Below are positions 5,188-12,544 of a DNA stretch of 34,154 nt, in pieces. The stretch's first letter is position 1. Every line of letters starts with the position of its first letter. The translations under genes and the position numbers were made by a program. The DNA lies in contig CABRHX010000021.1 of NCBI GenBank assembly GCA_902470805.1, positions 1-34,154 on the forward strand. Direction: 5' to 3'. The notes beneath the pieces are model-generated. The model had not been told where the DNA came from. It made no database searches and saw only the letters and a list, made by a program, of their open reading frames with translations. This stretch comes from an uncultured Collinsella sp. (GTDB taxonomy: Bacteria; Actinomycetota; Coriobacteriia; Coriobacteriales; Coriobacteriaceae).

Positions 5188-7428
5188 TTAGTCAAACAAG
5201 CTCGGCATGTCGTTTTCCTTCATGAGGGCACCGGCGGAGGGTAGGCTCTGCGCGGTGAACTTCTCGGCGGAAACGCCGGCGCCGAGGATGTCCTCGGTCG
5301 TGCCGACCGTGGTGACCGAGCGGCCCTTCTTGGCCGTGAATGCCTGGACGCCCTGCGTGTTGGTGGTCGTCTTGGTCTTGAGCAACGACGTGTTGAAGTT
5401 CATCAGGCGGTAGTCGCTCGAGACCAGCGCAATGTCGCGGTCCTCTTTGAGCACCTGGGCATACAGCAACTTGCTGCCGCCGTAGATGGCGTTTTTGAGG
5501 CGCTTGCGGTTGGTCTTGGTGACGTATCCGGAAAGCGCGACGCGCACCACGCGGCCGTTTTCAAAGACAAACAGCGCGTCAGCCTTGTAGTCCTCGGGGT
5601 CGATAACCCAGATGACGCTCTCGTCGGGTTCCATCTCAAGATCGGTCGGCAGGTACGAGCCCAGCTGGGCCGACTTGGTGTCCTCAAACTGCGCGACCTT
5701 GCACTTGTACACCTGGCTCTTGTTGGTAAACACGAGCAGCTCGTGCGTGTTGGAGGATGGGAACTCGATAAAGGGCTTGTCGCCGTCCTTGTACTTGAGC
5801 GTGGCAGCCTTCTTGAGCACACGGTCCGTCATCTTCTTGAGGTAGCCGTCGCGCGAGAGCATGATGGTCACTGGGTACTCCTCGACCTCGGGCTCCAGGC
5901 TCACCTCGACAACCTCGTGGGGCTCGATCCTGCCCGTGCGGCGCGGCATCACGTACTTCTTGTTGACGGCGGCCAGCTCGTCGCTGATGACCTTCTTGAT
6001 ATTCTCCTCGCTCGAGAGGATTTCCTCGAGCTCGGCAATCTCGCCTTCGAGCTTGGCGATGTCCTTGGTGCGGTTGAGAATGTACTCCTCGTTGATGTTG
6101 CGGAGCTTGAGCTCGGCAACAAACTCGGCCTGGGTCTCGTCGATGTCGAAACCCTTCATAAGGTTGGGTACGACCTCAGCCTCGAGCTTGGTGCCGCGGA
6201 TGATGGCGATGGCCTTGTCGATGTCGAGCAGGATCGCCTCGAGGCCGTGCAGCAGGTGCAGGCGCTCGGACTTTTTACCCAGGTCAAAGTTAATGCGGCG
6301 ACGCGTGGACTGAATGCGCCACGCAACCCACTCGTGCAGGATCTGGCGCACGCCCATGACGCGGGGATAGCCGTCGACCAGCACGTTGAAGTTGCAAGAG
6401 AACGAATCCTGCAGCGTGGTCGAGCGATAGAGCTTGGCCATGAGCTTGTCGGGGTCGACACCGCGCTTAAGGTCGATGGCGATGCGCAAGCCCGAGAGGT
6501 CGGTCTCGTCGCGGATATCAGCGATCTCCTTGACCTTGCCCTCTTTGGAGAGCTTGACGATGCGTTCGATGATGACATCGGTCTTGGTGGTGTAGGGGAT
6601 CTCGTAGACCTCGATGATGCGCTCTTCGGGAATCCAGCGCCAGCGGGAGCGGATCTGGAAGCTGCCAAGGCCGGTCTCGACGATCTTCTCCATCTCCTCG
6701 CGGCGATAGATAATTTCGCCGCCGGTCGAGAAGTCGGGCATGGGCATGTACTCGAGCAGGTCGCAGTTAGGATCCCGCAGGTAGTGCATGGTGGCAGTGC
6801 AGACCTCGTTGAGGTTGAAACCGCAGATGTCGGACGCCATGGCGACGCCGATGCCCTTATTGGCCGAGACAAGGATGTTGGGGAACGTGGTGGGCAGCAG
6901 GCGCGGCTCCTTCATGGCGCCGTCGTAGCTGTCAACGAAGTCGACCGGGTCCTTGTCGATGTCCTTGAAGATCTCGGCGCTGATGGGGGAGAGCTTGGCC
7001 TCGGTATAACGCGAGGCGGCGTAGCTCAGGTCGCCCGAATAGTACTTGCCAAAGTTGCCCTTCGACTCCACGAAGGGGGCGAGCAGTGCCTCGTTGCCGG
7101 TGGCCAGACGCACCATCGTCTCGTAGATCGCGGCATCGCCGTGCGGGTTGAGCTTCATGGTCTGGCCCACGATGTTGGCGCTCTTCTGGCGCTCGCCCTT
7201 GAGCAGGCCCATCTTGTACATGGTGTAGAGCAGCTTGCGGTGCGAGGGCTTAAAGCCGTCGATCTCGGGGAACGCACGCGAGACATTGACGCTCATGGCG
7301 TAGGGCATGTAGTTGACCTCGAGCGTCTGCGTGATCGGCTGGTCGGTGACCTCGGAGTGCAGGCCGATGACGTTCTCGGCGTTGACCTGCTTTTTCTTGG
7401 GCTGGTTCTTCGTCTTCTTCTTTGCCAC
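5188..7428 (-). CDS. parC: Type IIA topoisomerase subunit A (ParC-like)
   Basis: A 746-residue protein with GTG start (7426-7428) after AGAGGA, 45 bases after the parE stop. It cuts and rejoins DNA as the A subunit of an A2B2 topoisomerase. Visible parts: a lysine-rich N-tail; the winged-helix core with NPHGDAAIYE (94-103) and catalytic Tyr141 in ASRYTEAKLS; tower and coiled coil; and a C-terminal domain of about 230 residues with six-bladed-propeller-like repeats. No GyrA box (QRRGGKG) is seen; the nearest segment reads TQGVQAFTAKKGRS, favouring a decatenase over a gyrase. The residues matching E. coli GyrA Ser83 and Asp87 are Ala99 and Glu103. The family is certain; the parC label is less so, because this pair belongs to a divergent branch. 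Confidence 0.88.
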   Translation of the reverse strand: MAKKKTKNQPKKKQVNAENVIGLHSEVTDQPITQTLEVNYMPYAMSVNVSRAFPEIDGFKPSHRKLLYTMYKMGLLKGERQKSANIVGQTMKLNPHGDAAIYETMVRLATGNEALLAPFVESKGNFGKYYSGDLSYAASRYTEAKLSPISAEIFKDIDKDPVDFVDSYDGAMKEPRLLPTTFPNILVSANKGIGVAMASDICGFNLNEVCTATMHYLRDPNCDLLEYMPMPDFSTGGEIIYRREEMEKIVETGLGSFQIRSRWRWIPEERIIEVYEIPYTTKTDVIIERIVKLSKEGKVKEIADIRDETDLSGLRIAIDLKRGVDPDKLMAKLYRSTTLQDSFSCNFNVLVDGYPRVMGVRQILHEWVAWRIQSTRRRINFDLGKKSERLHLLHGLEAILLDIDKAIAIIRGTKLEAEVVPNLMKGFDIDETQAEFVAELKLRNINEEYILNRTKDIAKLEGEIAELEEILSSEENIKKVISDELAAVNKKYVMPRRTGRIEPHEVVEVSLEPEVEEYPVTIMLSRDGYLKKMTDRVLKKAATLKYKDGDKPFIEFPSSNTHELLVFTNKSQVYKCKVAQFEDTKSAQLGSYLPTDLEMEPDESVIWVIDPEDYKADALFVFENGRVVRVALSGYVTKTNRKRLKNAIYGGSKLLYAQVLKEDRDIALVSSDYRLMNFNTSLLKTKTTTNTQGVQAFTAKKGRSVTTVGTTEDILGAGVSAEKFTAQSLPSAGALMKENDMPSLFD

Positions 7429-7473
7429 GATTTCCTCTTGAACTTCTTATGGGCCGTCGTTATCGATTTGCTG

Positions 7474-9471
7474 CTACTGCAGGTCCAGCTGGTCCAGATA
7501 TTCCTTGCCGTGCTCGGAGATATGGCGCTTGCGGCCTGCCTCGTCGTTGCCCAGCAACAGGTTGAACATGGTTTCCATCTTGGTGACGTCCTCGGGCTCC
7601 ACCTTGATCAGGCGACGCGTCTCGGGATTCATGGTGGTGAGCCACATCATGTCCGGATCGTTCTCACCAAGACCCTTGGAGCGGTTGATCGAGCACTTTT
7701 GGTCGCCGATCTCTTTGAGGATGCCGTTCTTCTCGAGCTCGGTGTAGGCAAAGTAGGTCTTTTCTTTGCAGTTGATCTCGTAGAGCGGCGACTCGGCGAT
7801 ATACACGTAACCCTCGTCGATAAGCGTGGGCACCAGGCGATAGAGCATGGTGAGCACGAGCGTGCGGATGTGATAACCGTCGACGTCGGCATCCGTACAG
7901 ATAATGACCTTGTTCCAGTTGAGGTTGTCCAGGTCAAAGGCGCCAAGGTTCTTGATGCGCTTGTCCTTGATTTCCACGCCGCAGCCCAGCACGCGCATGA
8001 GGTCCATGATGATGTCGGACTTAAAGATGCGCGGATAGTCCTCCTTCAGGCAGTTGAGAATCTTGCCGCGGACGGGCATAACGCCCTGGAACTCGGCATC
8101 GCGCGAGGTGCGAATGGCGCCTGCTGCCGAGTCGCCCTCTACGATGTAGATTTCGCGGCGGCTCTTGTCCTTGGAGCGGCAGTCGATGAACTTCTGCACG
8201 CGGTTGGCCATGTCGGTCTTTTGCTGCAGGTTGGTCTTGATGCTCTGACGCGTCTTCTCGGCGTTCTCGCGCGAGCGCTTGTTGATGAGCACCTGCTCCA
8301 TGATCTTGTTGGCGGCATCTTTGTTCTCGATCAAGTAGGTCGAGAGGCGTTCCTTAAAGAATGCCGTCATGGCCTGCTGGATAAAGCGGTTATTGATGGC
8401 CTTCTTGGTCTGGTTCTCGTAGGACGTCTGGGTTGAGAAGCAGTTGGTCACGAGCACCAGGCAGTCTTGGACGTCTTGCCACTTAATGCTGCTCTCGTTT
8501 TTGTTGTACTTGCCCTGCTGCTTGATGTAGGCATCGATGGCGCTGGTCAGAGCGCTACGAGCCGCCTTCTCGGGCGAGCCGCCGTTCTCGAGCCACGACG
8601 AGTTGTGGTAGTACTCCTGCATCATGAAGGTGCGCGAGAAGCACATGCAAGCTGTGATCTTTACGTTGTAGTCGGGCAGGTCCTCGCGGTCGCGACCGCG
8701 ACGGTCGGCCTCGATAAAGAAGGGCTCGGTAAGGTAGTCGGTACCGACCTTCTCGAGCACGTAGTCCTCGATGCCCTTGGGATAGCAAAAATCCTCTTCG
8801 GTAAACTCGCCATCGTCGCCCTCAATACGCAGGCGGAAGGTCACGTTGGCGTTGACCACGGCCTGGCGGCGCATGGTCTCGCGATACCAATCGTGAGGGA
8901 TGCTGATCGAGGTAAAGACCTCAAGGTCGGGGCGCCACTTGATGGTGGTGCCGGTGCGGTTCTCGTCGCTGGGCTCAATCTCGAGTGCCTTCTTCTTGGC
9001 GCCGACAACCTTGCCCTTCTTAAAGTGCAGGGAGTACTTGTTGCCGTCGCGCCAAACCGTGACGTCCATGTATTCGGAGGCGTACTGGGTCGCGCACGAG
9101 CCCAGGCCGTTGGTACCGAGCGAGAAGTCGTAGTCGCCGCCCTGGTTGTTGTTGTATTTGCCACCTGCATAGAGCTCGCAAAAGACGAGCTCCCAGTTAA
9201 AGCGCTTCTCGGAAGGGTTCCAGTCGAGCGGGCAGCCGCGGCCATTGTCCTCTACCTGAATGGAGCCATCGCGAAAGGCGGTAAGGGTGATGAGCTTGCC
9301 GTAGCCCTGGCGCGCCTCGTCAACGGCGTTGGACAGGATCTCGAAGGCGGCATGCGCGCAGCCGTCGAGTCCGTCCGAGCCAAAGATGACGGCGGGGCGC
9401 AGGCGTACGCGCTCCTCGTCCTTGAGCTGGCGGATACTGTCGTTACCATAGTTTGCGGTGTTTTTTGCCAT
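7474..9471 (-). CDS. parE: Type IIA topoisomerase subunit B (ParE-like)
   Basis: A 665-residue protein with ATG at 9469-9471 and a weak ribosome site; an AAGGAG lies further upstream than usual. The GHKL ATPase part shows EILSNAVDEA (Glu44, Asn48, Asp51), VEDNGRG (Asp75) and the ATP-lid GTNGLGS. The TOPRIM metal site shows EGDSAAG (Glu445 onward) and CTDADVDGYHIR; SKGLGE is the late loop. Near the N-terminus the usual RPGMYIG strap is replaced by RPAVIFGS, showing this is a divergent clade and not the housekeeping GyrB. It supplies ATP-driven strand passage for the subunit A encoded next. The pair is convergent with the flavodoxin gene. Confidence 0.9.
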   Translation of the reverse strand: MAKNTANYGNDSIRQLKDEERVRLRPAVIFGSDGLDGCAHAAFEILSNAVDEARQGYGKLITLTAFRDGSIQVEDNGRGCPLDWNPSEKRFNWELVFCELYAGGKYNNNQGGDYDFSLGTNGLGSCATQYASEYMDVTVWRDGNKYSLHFKKGKVVGAKKKALEIEPSDENRTGTTIKWRPDLEVFTSISIPHDWYRETMRRQAVVNANVTFRLRIEGDDGEFTEEDFCYPKGIEDYVLEKVGTDYLTEPFFIEADRRGRDREDLPDYNVKITACMCFSRTFMMQEYYHNSSWLENGGSPEKAARSALTSAIDAYIKQQGKYNKNESSIKWQDVQDCLVLVTNCFSTQTSYENQTKKAINNRFIQQAMTAFFKERLSTYLIENKDAANKIMEQVLINKRSRENAEKTRQSIKTNLQQKTDMANRVQKFIDCRSKDKSRREIYIVEGDSAAGAIRTSRDAEFQGVMPVRGKILNCLKEDYPRIFKSDIIMDLMRVLGCGVEIKDKRIKNLGAFDLDNLNWNKVIICTDADVDGYHIRTLVLTMLYRLVPTLIDEGYVYIAESPLYEINCKEKTYFAYTELEKNGILKEIGDQKCSINRSKGLGENDPDMMWLTTMNPETRRLIKVEPEDVTKMETMFNLLLGNDEAGRKRHISEHGKEYLDQLDLQ

Positions 9472-9548
9472 ACTCGCTCTCTCGGTGCTCCTTTGCTGCG
9501 TTTAAGTCATATAGATAGTCAAGGTAGCATAGCCCAGCCCATAGGCGA

Positions 9549-9584
9549 TTCCAACCAACACGAAATCCATCGAACAATCGTTCG
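9549..9584 (-). promoter_or_regulatory. LexA-like SOS box and candidate promoter of parE-parC
   Basis: CGAAC-AATC-GTTCG (9571-9584) fits the GAAC-N4-GTTC core of the Gram-positive/actinobacterial LexA box; one of the preferred purines in the spacer differs. On the minus strand it lies about 16 bases before a candidate -35 TTGGAA (9549-9554) that is 17 bases from TATGCT. This places it about 100 bases before the parE start. A spread-out second option is TTGACT nearer the gene. The dyad is certain; regulation is inferred. Confidence 0.45.
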
Positions 9585-9628
9585 ATTAGATAATGAATGC
9601 TTGGAATGCGGGAGGGACCTGTCCTGTC

Positions 9629-11011
9629 CTATCCAAACATCTGCGGCAGGTCGATGAAGACGGTTCGATCGCTTTCGCCAGCTTCGAAGCCCGAACGGGA
9701 GAAGAATCCATAGCGATGGCACTTGAGTCCCGTTGCCTCGACTTGGGCGATTTCCTCGTCGACCATTTTTTGCGTGATGGGGGATTTGCGGAACTTTGCT
9801 TCGTAGAATGCGTAGCCCTCGGGGTCTTGCGTTACCACATCGAATTCGCCGCTCGTTTTGTTTGCGGGGTCGTCGTACCAGTACTTGCCTATGGCGTCGA
9901 AAGCCGGTTCGATCTTGCCGGTCCTGTTCTGCCGCACGAGGTATTGACGGCAGATCTCCTCGAACATATGAGGAACGTAGTTTTCCTCGAAGTCTTGGAA
10001 GACGTGACGATCATAGAAGACTTCCGGGTCGAGCAGCTGACGCGCTGAGGCATTGCGGAAAACATAGCGATAGTAAAAGAGCGAAAGCGGATCAACTACA
10101 AAGTAGCCAGACTTGCGCTTGTTCGTAGGGTCGTTGATGGGTGCACGCTTTTGGACGATTTCGAGTGACATGAGCTTGTCGAGCACGTCTGCCATGGCCG
10201 GACCGCTCGAGACGTGCGACTGTGCCAGCACGTCCCCCCAACGGGAGTAGCCTTGTGCGAGAGCCCCGAAAACTTCGTTGGCGTTGGTCATCTTCGAGAT
10301 CTCGGCGTTGAGATAGGACGGCACCTCGCTTTCTAAGCGGGCGCCAGGTTCCGTGGCGAGCTCGATGATGTTGTCGCGTACGCTTTGGGATTGATCGATG
10401 AGGCGATTGTAAAAGGGGATACCGCCAAAAACGCTATAGAGCCGCACCTTGTCCTCGGGCGAGAACGCGGGATAGAACTTCGCAGCGTCAAAGTAATCCA
10501 TGGGCTTAAGCTCAAGCGCGAGATCAATTCGCCCGTAGAGGGGGCTTTCATGCTCGATGAGGGATTTCATAATCTCAACGTAGGAGCCGCACAGGACAAT
10601 GTTTAAACGTGAGTCTTCCCTGTGGGCGTCGATTGAGGTCTGAAGAATGCTGTCTAGGCCTTTAACCGCATCTCTCAAGTAGGGGTATTCGTCGAGAACG
10701 AGGGTAATGTTCTTGTCTTTAGCTTGGGCAAACAGAAATTCGATGAGCTCGCGGATGCCTGTGAAGGCGAGCGGAGGAAAGCTCAGCGCTTCAGCAACAA
10801 GGACGGACAGACTCTCGAGGTTGTCTGCCTCGGAGGTTTGGCGGCACTCGTAATAGACCGTTGCGACGTCCGACAAATCGGTTAGCGCCTGCTTGATGAG
10901 CTCACTTTTTCCGACGCGACGCCTGCCGTAAATGAGAACATTGCGCTGCTCGGGTGCTTTGAGCGTTTTCTTAATACGGGCGAGCTCACGCTCCCTGCCA
11001 ATAAATTCCAC
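9629..11011 (-). CDS. ATP-binding protein, archaeal-type ATPase with DUF234 C-terminus
   Basis: A 460-residue protein with GTG start (11009-11011) after GGAAGGAA. MEFIGRERELARI is the usual start of this STAND-like ATPase family. Walker A is GRRRVGKS (29-36), Walker B LVLDEYPY (about 106-113), and a LCGSYVEIM sensor segment follows. A winged-helix middle leads to a C-terminal DUF234-type domain where SGEFDVVTQD...AFYEAKF looks like a PD-(D/E)XK core. Function is not established for the family; DNA binding and nuclease activity are plausible. It stands alone; three ACTCGG dyads lie within 90 bases upstream of its start, suggesting autoregulation. It is convergent with nothing: the parE promoter region follows its stop. 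Confidence 0.9.
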   Translation of the reverse strand: MEFIGRERELARIKKTLKAPEQRNVLIYGRRRVGKSELIKQALTDLSDVATVYYECRQTSEADNLESLSVLVAEALSFPPLAFTGIRELIEFLFAQAKDKNITLVLDEYPYLRDAVKGLDSILQTSIDAHREDSRLNIVLCGSYVEIMKSLIEHESPLYGRIDLALELKPMDYFDAAKFYPAFSPEDKVRLYSVFGGIPFYNRLIDQSQSVRDNIIELATEPGARLESEVPSYLNAEISKMTNANEVFGALAQGYSRWGDVLAQSHVSSGPAMADVLDKLMSLEIVQKRAPINDPTNKRKSGYFVVDPLSLFYYRYVFRNASARQLLDPEVFYDRHVFQDFEENYVPHMFEEICRQYLVRQNRTGKIEPAFDAIGKYWYDDPANKTSGEFDVVTQDPEGYAFYEAKFRKSPITQKMVDEEIAQVEATGLKCHRYGFFSRSGFEAGESDRTVFIDLPQMFG

Positions 11012-11013
11012 TT

Positions 11014-11117
11014 ACTCGGTTCCTTCCGACTCGGTTTTGTCCGAGTTAATTGTATCGCATGGATCAGTTTATGCTCGAGTTTACTCGGACAAAACCGAGT
11101 CGGTTCTGCCCGAGTTA
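11014..11117. promoter_or_regulatory. Cluster of ACTCGG-N6-CCGAGT operators
   Basis: Two copies of a dyad, ACTCGG-TTTTGT-CCGAGT (11029-11046) and ACTCGG-ACAAAA-CCGAGT (11083-11100), face each other so that 11026-11046 and 11083-11103 form a perfect 21-bp inverted repeat. A third, imperfect copy (TCGG-TTCTGC-CCGAGT) overlaps at 11102-11117, and a half-site ACTCGG is at 11014-11019. Copies one and three are each followed by TAATT. The cluster lies between the DUF234 ATPase start and the divergent lipoprotein, as expected for binding sites of a dimeric regulator. Confidence 0.65.
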
Positions 11118-11226
11118 ATTTGAAGGCGGCCGAATGCGTCTTGCTGCGTTTGCGGTTGGATACGTTGTCGAAAACGTGTCGTGCGGATTGTTGGATCGAA
11201 TCGAACATTGGGACAGACGTCTCGTT

Positions 11227-11270
11227 TTATGGGCCGGGGGCGTGCATGTGCGAGTTCTTTTGGCCCATAA
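11227..11270 (+). other. Leader hairpin within the 11118-11412 gap
   Basis: TTATGGGCC (11227-11235) pairs with GGCCCATAA (11262-11270). The rest of the ~295-base gap before the lipoprotein holds no gene: the open frame reaching back to 11134 gives an odd Trp/Arg-rich sequence with no ribosome site and no signal peptide. Confidence 0.4.
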
Positions 11271-11412
11271 GGAACGCTGGTGGGTCGTTATTTGGGCCAC
11301 GGGTAACTTCGCCGGCGCCGTGTTTCGTCATACGCTCATAGTGGAAGCCGATGCCACAGGACGACGAAGGCCTTGGGCAACGGATGAGCTGCAAGCGAAA
11401 GGAGCGGTGAGG

Positions 11413-12432
11413 ATGATGAAGCCCATGACGAAGAAGCTGCTGTTAGGAATTCCCACCGTGACGCTTTCGGCCGTGCTGGCGTGTACGGTGGCCGGCTGTG
11501 GCGGTAGTGCTCCGAGCGGCTCGGCTGGCAGTTCGGGCGGCAGCGCGCCTGTGCAGGAAAAGCCCAAGGCCTATGATTCGCAGACGGTCGAGGTGGCAGG
11601 CATTACCTATGAGTCGGTGGCTCACGGTACGTTCTATCGTGGCGATGCCAAGCTACAGGACGGCTTTTATCTGCACATCAAGATCACCAACAACAATGCA
11701 AAGAACAGGACGTTTAGCTCCTTTAACGTGCATGCTGCCCAGGGCGATCTTGAGGCAGGCGACCCGTTGTTTACTTCCGGCAAGGCGGCCGTGCTCGATT
11801 ACGTTGCAAGCGAGGCTCCAGATGAGCTTCACGAGGGCATCGATCTTTCCGAGAGGCCAGATATCGGTCCGGGCGAGACTGTTGAGTACGTGTATTTCTG
11901 GGCGCCCAAGACGGCGTACTACGGGCCCATCACTGTCGAGTTCGTAGATGCTTACGCCCCCGCCAAGAATCATGAGGCCATGCACTTTGACACCACGGGG
12001 TGCGAGACCAAGGAGTTCAAGGCGGCCGGCGGTGTGGCCGATTCTGGTGACGCGGCCAATATGACCGGCATCGATTGCGCATCGTACAGTATCGAGGCCG
12101 CCGATGGGTACACGCTGGATTCGTCCAACGAAGAGCACGAAAAGGCAGACTTCTTCCACGACGAGACTGGAGGACGCTTGCACATCAGCATCTTCCCGCG
12201 CTCGCCGGAGGAAGAGGTTGCAAGCCTAGAGCAGGTCTACGAAGGCAAGGAGACAACAACCGACCAGGTCGAGTACAACGGCATAACGTGGCTGCGCTTT
12301 ACCGGTCCCGACAACAGCCATACGCTGTTTGCGACGGCTCCCGCAACGGGTGAAACCGTCCGCGTGTCGATTGGCTGGAAGATCGATTGGGACGCCGCCG
12401 TGCCCATGATGGAGGCGCTAAAGCTCAAGTAG
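11413..12432 (+). CDS. Lipoprotein with DUF5067-like domain
   Basis: A 339-residue protein; the ATG at 11413 (or 11416) follows AAGGAG by 8 bases. A Lys-containing N-region and hydrophobic stretch end in the lipobox VAGC with Cys29, then a Gly/Ser linker. Residues about 45-195 (FYLHIKITNNNAKNRTFSSF..., GPGETVEYVYFW) look like the immunoglobulin-like DUF4352/DUF5067 group of extracellular domains. The C-terminal part (about 210-339) is a separate domain with SYSIEAADGYTLDSS and a closing WKIDWDAAVPMMEAL. It is anchored to the outer face of the membrane; function unknown. It stands alone, with a terminator 30 bases downstream. Confidence 0.82.
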   Translation: MMKPMTKKLLLGIPTVTLSAVLACTVAGCGGSAPSGSAGSSGGSAPVQEKPKAYDSQTVEVAGITYESVAHGTFYRGDAKLQDGFYLHIKITNNNAKNRTFSSFNVHAAQGDLEAGDPLFTSGKAAVLDYVASEAPDELHEGIDLSERPDIGPGETVEYVYFWAPKTAYYGPITVEFVDAYAPAKNHEAMHFDTTGCETKEFKAAGGVADSGDAANMTGIDCASYSIEAADGYTLDSSNEEHEKADFFHDETGGRLHISIFPRSPEEEVASLEQVYEGKETTTDQVEYNGITWLRFTGPDNSHTLFATAPATGETVRVSIGWKIDWDAAVPMMEALKLK

Positions 12433-12460
12433 CGCTGTGATTCCCATGTCAGGCGACTCA

Positions 12461-12496
12461 GGGCTGGCTCCGAGTTATCGGGGCCAGCCCTTTTTT
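12461..12496 (+). terminator. Rho-independent terminator of the lipoprotein gene
   Basis: GGGCTGGC (12461-12468) pairs with GCCAGCCC (12483-12490), followed by six T (12491-12496). Confidence 0.9.
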
Positions 12497-12544
12497 GATG
12501 TTCGATGAGCCGAGTCGGCGTCTCTCGCAAAGGTAATTTAGGAG

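Noticed and set aside
5743..8436. 897-codon plus-strand open frame
   Set aside because: It is antisense to parC and parE; its Val/Leu/Asp/His-rich sequence is typical of the mirror frame of GC-rich genes and it has no domain.
8467..9657. 396-codon plus-strand open frame
   Set aside because: Antisense to parE with mirror-frame composition; parE motifs are complete on the other strand.
11134..11412. N-terminal extension of the lipoprotein frame
   Set aside because: It would bury the lipobox 120 residues inside the protein; the ATG at 11413 has the ribosome site.
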